Source: Streptomyces sp. NWU339 (GTDB lineage Bacteria > Actinomycetota > Actinomycetes > Streptomycetales > Streptomycetaceae). From it: 64,000 nt of DNA. Shown here in pieces: positions 59,809 to 64,000 of the stretch. The translations under genes were made by a program, and so were the position numbers. Below the pieces are notes generated by a model. The model was given only the letters and a program-made list of their open reading frames with translations. It searched no databases and had not been told where the DNA came from. Every line of letters begins with the position of its first letter. The first letter of the stretch is position 1. The DNA lies in assembly GCF_003143855.1 (NCBI RefSeq), contig NZ_QFRK01000033.1:28210-92209 (forward strand), read 5' to 3'.

Positions 59809-61338
59809 TCAAGGAGCAGCCCCCGGGTCGGGCTGGAGCGGGCCTGCTCGGTCAGGGCCTCGTCCTCGGTGTTCCGTTCCGTCCGTGACCTCCTTCACCC
59901 GGTAGTAGCGAGCGACACAGGAGGCGGGCCACGGCCGCTCGCCACCGCTGCTGAACGGTTCCAGCATCCCGCTGACGACGAGCCGCCTGTAGGGCAGCAC
60001 CGTGGCCCCCGCCGCGGCCCGGTCCCGGAGCAGGCGGTCCTGGCTGTCCCAGGCCCCGGCCCGCACCCGCATGTCCGACTCCAGGTCGCGCAGGGACACG
60101 GCCAGTACGGCGGTGACGCACACGCACAGGAGCACGGCGCCCGCGGCCACCGGTGCCGTCCCGCGCCGGTACCGCCGCACCGCCAGGTTCCCGAGGAGAC
60201 CGCCCGCGCCGACGAGCAGGAGGAGCAGCGGGAAGAGGTAGTCGTTCCACAGCCTGTTGGCGGTCGCGACGGAGGGGCCGAACGCCGGATAGGCGATGAC
60301 CGTGCACACGTATCCGGAGAACAGCAGAGCCGCCGCCCCGGACCACAGAAGCAGGGGCGCCCTCCGGTCGGGCCGGGGAACGCCTCCGTCCGCGCGGCGG
60401 GCGAGTGCGCCGATCAGCATGCCCACGGCGATCGCGCCGACGTACTGCCAGGTCGTGACCAGGGTGTGGAGGACCTGCGCATATCCCCGCAGCGAAGCGA
60501 AGAGCGATTCGGGCGCGAGCATGGAGTCCGTGGAGTGACGTGAGCGCCGGTTCATCGAGCCGGGGGAGGTGAGGAGCACGGCGGTGCCGATGAGGATGCC
60601 CGCGCCGGCCGCGGCGCACCAGGCCCGGACGAAGGCGAGCCGTCCGGCCGGGAAGAGCCGGCGGCCCAGCAGCAGGGCCGGGGCGAGGACGGTCAGGGCG
60701 ACCACGGAGGTCTCCTCCGACAGCGTGCCCAGAACGCCCCCGACGACGAACGCGACCGCAGCGGCGATGGCCTTCCCGCGCCGCGAGGTCGCCAGCAGGG
60801 CCGGGATCGTGGCGGCGGCCGCCAGGACGGGCGGGAAGGTGTGGGAAACCGACGAGGCCGGCCAGAAGAAGGTCTTGTAGGTGTTCGTGGAGGCGAAGCA
60901 GAAGAGGCCCAGGACCATGGCCGCGGAGAACAGCGGCACGCCCCGGGGCAGCCGCCACCCGGCGCGCCGCAGCAGTGCCGCCGCCCACGCCCACAGCAGG
61001 ACCAGCATCAGGGCCGCACTGATCCCGGCATACCACTGCTGGCCTGCCACGCCGAACGTGGCGTAGGAGGCGACGAGCAGGCCGTTGGCGATCCGTCCGT
61101 TGGAGGTGGAGTAGAACTGGTCCACCAGGGCCATGAAGCCTTCGTCACGCACGAGGGGCAGGAAGCACCACTCGTCGGCACTCGGGCGCACCCAGCGTGC
61201 GAACCATGACGCTCCGCCCAAAAGCGCCAGTGGAACAAGGGGCAGCAGGGCCGCACCCGCCGTGACGAGGGGCGGGGGAGCGATGGCTGGGCTCGGCGCG
61301 CTCCGACGTACGCCCGTTTCCGTATCGGTCTCCTCCAC
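59809..61338 (-). CDS. Polytopic membrane protein, DUF6056-like, of a surface-glycan module
   Basis: I chose a GTG at 61338 (VEETDTETGVRRSAPS), 40 bp below the stop of the glycosyltransferase gene; upstream frame is open but overlaps it. The 509-residue product has about 11 membrane helices, for example PLVTAGAALLPLVPLALLGG, LLLLLVGAGGLLGNLAV and AGAVLLCVCVTAVLAVSL. The early loop WVRPSADEWCFLPLVRDEGF precedes a conserved region with STSNGRIANGLLVASYATFG. The layout resembles GT-C-type membrane glycosyltransferases, but I cannot confirm a catalytic motif. It is co-directional with a GT2-GtrA fusion. Confidence 0.7.
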   Translation of the reverse strand: MEETDTETGVRRSAPSPAIAPPPLVTAGAALLPLVPLALLGGASWFARWVRPSADEWCFLPLVRDEGFMALVDQFYSTSNGRIANGLLVASYATFGVAGQQWYAGISAALMLVLLWAWAAALLRRAGWRLPRGVPLFSAAMVLGLFCFASTNTYKTFFWPASSVSHTFPPVLAAAATIPALLATSRRGKAIAAAVAFVVGGVLGTLSEETSVVALTVLAPALLLGRRLFPAGRLAFVRAWCAAAGAGILIGTAVLLTSPGSMNRRSRHSTDSMLAPESLFASLRGYAQVLHTLVTTWQYVGAIAVGMLIGALARRADGGVPRPDRRAPLLLWSGAAALLFSGYVCTVIAYPAFGPSVATANRLWNDYLFPLLLLLVGAGGLLGNLAVRRYRRGTAPVAAGAVLLCVCVTAVLAVSLRDLESDMRVRAGAWDSQDRLLRDRAAAGATVLPYRRLVVSGMLEPFSSGGERPWPASCVARYYRVKEVTDGTEHRGRGPDRAGPLQPDPGAAP

Positions 61339-61378
61339 GGGCCGCGCGGACGCCAGGCCCTTCCCGCCGCCGTCCGCG

Positions 61379-62806
61379 CTAGCCGGGGGTGGGGTCGTCC
61401 TGTCTCGTCCGGGCCGGGCCGCTCGACACCATGCCCCCGGCGTCTGACGGCCGACGGCCGGAGTTGATGGCCCACCGGGCGAGGAGGAAGGAGACCGGGG
61501 TGACGAGCACCCCGGCGACGAGTGCGGCGACATTCTTGTCCATTTCGAATCGGCTGACGGCCACGTAGAGAAGTGCGCCGGAGGCCACGAGGTTGAAGCC
61601 GCTGGAGAGCGGATACCGGAGGAACGCGTGCCAGGTCGGCCGGGTCCGGACGGTGAGGCAGGAATTGAGCAGGAAGGAGCCGACGACACTGACCGCGTAG
61701 CCCAGGACATGCGCCGCGAGATACGGGATCCAGGGGTGCAGGCCGGCGTAGACGGCCAGGTATACGGCGGTGTTGACGAAGCCGATCGCCACAAAGGTGG
61801 CGAACTGCCGTGTCGTTGCGCGACGGCCTCTCGCAGGAGCGAGCGATCCGCGCAGCGGGGAACTGGGGCTCGGGGCGGGGTGCTCGTCGGTTTCCCGGAC
61901 CACGAAGGGCGGGCGGCGTTTCACCTCGTGGTAGATGCGGCCGACGTATTCCCCGATGATCCCCAGGGTGATCAGCTGGATTCCGCCCAGCCCCACCACC
62001 GCCATCAAAAGCGTCGCGTAGCCGGGGGCGACGGCCCCGTGGAGCGCCACGTCGAAGGCCACCCACACCGCGTAGCCGAGTGCGGCAAGAAAACACCAGA
62101 CGCCCGCGTAGATGGCCAGTCGCAGGGGGCGGTTGTTGAAGGACAGCAGTCCGTCGATGCCGTAGTTGAGCAGATGGCGGCTTCCCCACTTCGAGTTGCC
62201 GGCGAGCCGCTGGACGTTCTGGTAGGTGAAGGTGATCGTCGTGAAACCGATCCAGGAGAAGATGCCCTTGGAGAACCGGTTGGCCTCCGGCAGCGCCAGC
62301 ACCGCGTCCACCGCCTGGCGTGACAACAGCCTGAAATCCCCGGCGCCGTCGAGCACCTCCACATTCATGAGGCGGCGCACCAGAGCGTAGTAGCAGCGGC
62401 TCAGCACGGTGCGCGCCGCGCCCTCCCCCTCGCGGGTCCGCCGGGGAACGACCTGGTCGTAGCCCTGCCCGTGGAGTTCGAGCATCCGCGGAATGAGTTC
62501 CGGGGGGTGCTGCAGGTCCGCGTCCATGAGGATCACCGCCTGCCCCCGGGACATGCGCAGGCCGGCGAGCATCGCGGCCTCCTTGCCGAAGTTCCTGCTG
62601 AGCACCGTGTATCTGACACGCCGGTCCGCGGCACCGAGTCCGCGGATGATGTCCCGCGTGCGGTCGGTACTGCCGTCGTCCACGTAGCAGATCTCGTAGT
62701 CGAGCCCGGACCGGCCGAGAACACCCCCGACAGCCGAATGGAACCTCTCGATGACGGCAGCCTCGTTGAAGCACGGTACGACCACGGAAAGCTGAGGAGT
62801 CGTCAA
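61379..62806 (-). CDS. GT2 glycosyltransferase-GtrA fusion protein
   Basis: The start is TTG at 62806 (TTPQLSVVVPCFNEAAVIER), five bases after AGGAGA. In the 475-residue product residues 1-210 are a DPM1/GtrB-like GT2 domain with CYVDDGSTDRTRDIIRG, ILMDADLQHPPELIPRML and the DGAGDFRLLSR region. Two membrane spans follow. A second part (from about 350) is a GtrA-like four-helix membrane domain, FATFVAIGFVNTAVYLAVYA to LLARWAINSGRRP. GtrB makes a polyprenyl-linked sugar and GtrA is thought to flip it. Here both are one protein, followed by a polytopic membrane protein. Confidence 0.92.
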   Translation of the reverse strand: MTTPQLSVVVPCFNEAAVIERFHSAVGGVLGRSGLDYEICYVDDGSTDRTRDIIRGLGAADRRVRYTVLSRNFGKEAAMLAGLRMSRGQAVILMDADLQHPPELIPRMLELHGQGYDQVVPRRTREGEGAARTVLSRCYYALVRRLMNVEVLDGAGDFRLLSRQAVDAVLALPEANRFSKGIFSWIGFTTITFTYQNVQRLAGNSKWGSRHLLNYGIDGLLSFNNRPLRLAIYAGVWCFLAALGYAVWVAFDVALHGAVAPGYATLLMAVVGLGGIQLITLGIIGEYVGRIYHEVKRRPPFVVRETDEHPAPSPSSPLRGSLAPARGRRATTRQFATFVAIGFVNTAVYLAVYAGLHPWIPYLAAHVLGYAVSVVGSFLLNSCLTVRTRPTWHAFLRYPLSSGFNLVASGALLYVAVSRFEMDKNVAALVAGVLVTPVSFLLARWAINSGRRPSDAGGMVSSGPARTRQDDPTPG

Positions 62807-63177
62807 ACCAGTCTCCTGATCGAGGACGTAAGAGCGGTGCCGTCCACCGCACGGAGGTGGGGCAGCTGCCCCCGGCATGGTCAGGGGCCGAACTCCGGGG
62901 ACATTCGAACCATATCCACCGTCCGAGGGAGGAATCACGCATCTACGCGCCTACCAGTGACTCATTTGGCTTCGTCGGGCGGCCTGAGGGACATGAGGTC
63001 CACCGGATCGTCACGGGTACGAAGAAGACCGCGAGACCGACCACCGCACCCGACGGGCCGGTGCCGACGCCCCGGACGTCGGCTGCCGCCAGTCCGGACC
63101 CCCGTCCGGGCCGCGCGCGACCGCCGCCGTACGCTGCCCGAACCGCATCACTTCAGCCGCCGACCGGGAGTTCCCGC
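62807..63177. other. Divergent promoter interval, no supported gene
   Basis: 371 bp between the GT2-GtrA gene and the flavoprotein gene. A small hairpin (CCGGAC, four bases, GTCCGG, at 63094-63109) lies near the right end. The flavoprotein ribosome site is GGGAG at 63167. I see no gene. Confidence 0.5.
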
Positions 63178-63762
63178 GTGACCGAGTCAACCGCCCCGTC
63201 CGCCCTGTCCGCCCCGTCCGCTTCGGACAAGAAGCCCTTCCTGTACGTCGTCGTCTGCGCGAGCGGGATCGCCGGCGATGTCGACACGCTGATCACCGCC
63301 GCGCAGCAACGAGGCTGGGGCGTCGGGGTCGTGGCCACCCCGCAGGCACTGGGCTTCCTCGACGTGCAAGCGGTCGAGGCGCAGACCGGCTACCCGATCC
63401 GGTCCGCCTGGCGCAAGCCCGGCGAGGCCCGCCCCCTTCCTCCCGCGGACGCGATCGCCGTGGCCCCGGCCACGTTCAACACGGTCAACAAGTGGGCCGC
63501 CGGCATTTCCGACACCTTGGCCCTGGGCATCCTGTGCGAGGCGTACGGCATGGGTGTCCCCATCGCCGTCCTGCCGTACCTCAACGCGGCCCAGGCCGCC
63601 CACCCGGCCTACCGGCAGAGCCTGGAACGGCTGACCGGGATGGGCGTCCTGATCGGCTCGCACGAACCGCACCGGCCGAAGGCCGGGGGAGGCATCGACG
63701 GCTTCCGCTGGACGGAGGCGCTGGACCTCCTGGAACCCCGCAAACCTGCCCTGACCAGCTAG
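63178..63762 (+). CDS. Flavoprotein (PF02441/Dfp-like)
   Basis: GTG at 63178, after GGGAG. The 194-residue product has a short Ser/Ala-rich start, then PFLYVVVCASGIAGDVDTLI and VGVVATPQALGFLDVQAVEA. PPADAIAVAPATFNTVNKWA and GISDTLALGILCEAYGMGVP follow, the core of the homo-oligomeric FMN-containing Cys decarboxylase superfamily. The APATFNTVNKWAAGISD segment matches the Dfp PANTxxKxxxGxxD pattern. The gene has no Dfp ligase half. It may be a stand-alone decarboxylase. The TAG stop coincides with an IS630 insertion edge. Confidence 0.85.
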   Translation: MTESTAPSALSAPSASDKKPFLYVVVCASGIAGDVDTLITAAQQRGWGVGVVATPQALGFLDVQAVEAQTGYPIRSAWRKPGEARPLPPADAIAVAPATFNTVNKWAAGISDTLALGILCEAYGMGVPIAVLPYLNAAQAAHPAYRQSLERLTGMGVLIGSHEPHRPKAGGGIDGFRWTEALDLLEPRKPALTS

Positions 63763-63803
63763 TGTCTTGAGTCTTTGATTCATTGCATAAGTATGCTGGG
63801 GTC

Positions 63804-64000
63804 ATGGCGCGAATGGGACGGCCCACGGTCGAGGTGGTTCTCACCGACGACGAACGCGAGACGCTGCAGCGCTGGGCGAGGCGCCGCACCTCTTCCCAGG
63901 CTCTCGCGCTGCGCTGCCGCATCGTGCTGGCTTGCGGAGACGGGGCATCAAACACTCGGATCGGCAAGGATCTTGGGGTTCACCCGGTCACGGTGGCCAA
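63804..64000 (+). mobile_element. IS630 family transposase, N-terminal part (runs off the window)
   Basis: ATG at 63804 starts MARMGRPTVEVVLTDDERET, LQRWARRRTSSQALALRCRI and continues VLACGDGASNTRIGKDLGVH then PVTVA to the window edge. This is the N-terminal HTH region of IS630 transposases; the DDE domain lies beyond. Upstream, TAGTGTCTTGAGTC (63760-63773) may be the IS end abutting the flavoprotein stop; IS630 elements insert at TA. Confidence 0.85.

Noticed and set aside
1..64000. A secondary-metabolite gene cluster or prophage
   Set aside because: No PKS, NRPS, terpene synthase or precursor peptide, and no phage structural genes, integrase or tRNA attachment site were seen.

Overview
The window is high-GC actinobacterial chromosome, almost certainly Streptomyces. 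The signs are third-position GC saturation, frequent GTG starts, ATGA/GTGA stop-start overlaps, and typical lineage families: HTH plus DUF397, DUF4232, PucR, SpoIIE phosphatases, GlxA/AraC regulators and PaoABC-type oxidoreductases. It holds about 50 intact genes and several broken ones. I saw no tRNA or rRNA genes and no antibiotic gene cluster.

Region by region. 0-2.1 kb: a CoA-ligase fragment divergent from an acyl-CoA dehydrogenase and a Rid protein, probably part of an aminobenzoyl-CoA type catabolic locus. 2.2-5.4 kb: small secreted and hypothetical genes and a PucR regulator. 5.0-12.7 kb: a small membrane protein, a flotillin and a 1651-residue AAA ATPase, the least understood module here. 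12.9-13.7 kb: a secreted SGNH esterase behind two dyad elements. 13.8-22.1 kb: a metal island with cbiMNQO (cobalt) behind a cobalamin riboswitch, divergent from nikABCDE (nickel) behind a Nur-type operator. 22.1-24.2 kb: a GlxA/AraC regulator and a GAPDH.

24.3-31 kb is a rearranged segment. It has two inverted 54-bp repeats, both ends of a broken Tn3 transposase, an IS5-type fragment, a beheaded MFS gene, an intact DinB-like gene and, further on, a second degraded copy of the nikE 3' half. 31-35 kb carries the HTH/DUF397 module, two 29-nt type I-E-like CRISPR repeats facing opposite ways with no cas genes, and lipoprotein or membrane genes. 35-36.5 kb is an MFS exporter preceded by an eight-codon leader ORF and competing hairpins, which looks like ribosome-mediated attenuation.

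36.7-42 kb: VOC protein, methyltransferase, solute-binding lipoprotein, PHB-type depolymerase. 42.2-48.1 kb: UspA and an ArsB/SLC13 permease divergent from a three-subunit molybdenum oxidoreductase. 48.6-54.5 kb: a SpoIIE phosphatase sensor, IclR, and a GlxA/AraC plus DJ-1 pair. 54.6-58.1 kb: a LysR regulator divergent from pcaF-pcaI-pcaJ, the last steps of the beta-ketoadipate pathway. 58.2-64 kb: a hydrolase remnant, a rhodanese, a two-gene cell-surface sugar module (GT2-GtrA fusion and polytopic membrane protein), a flavoprotein, and the start of an IS630 transposase.
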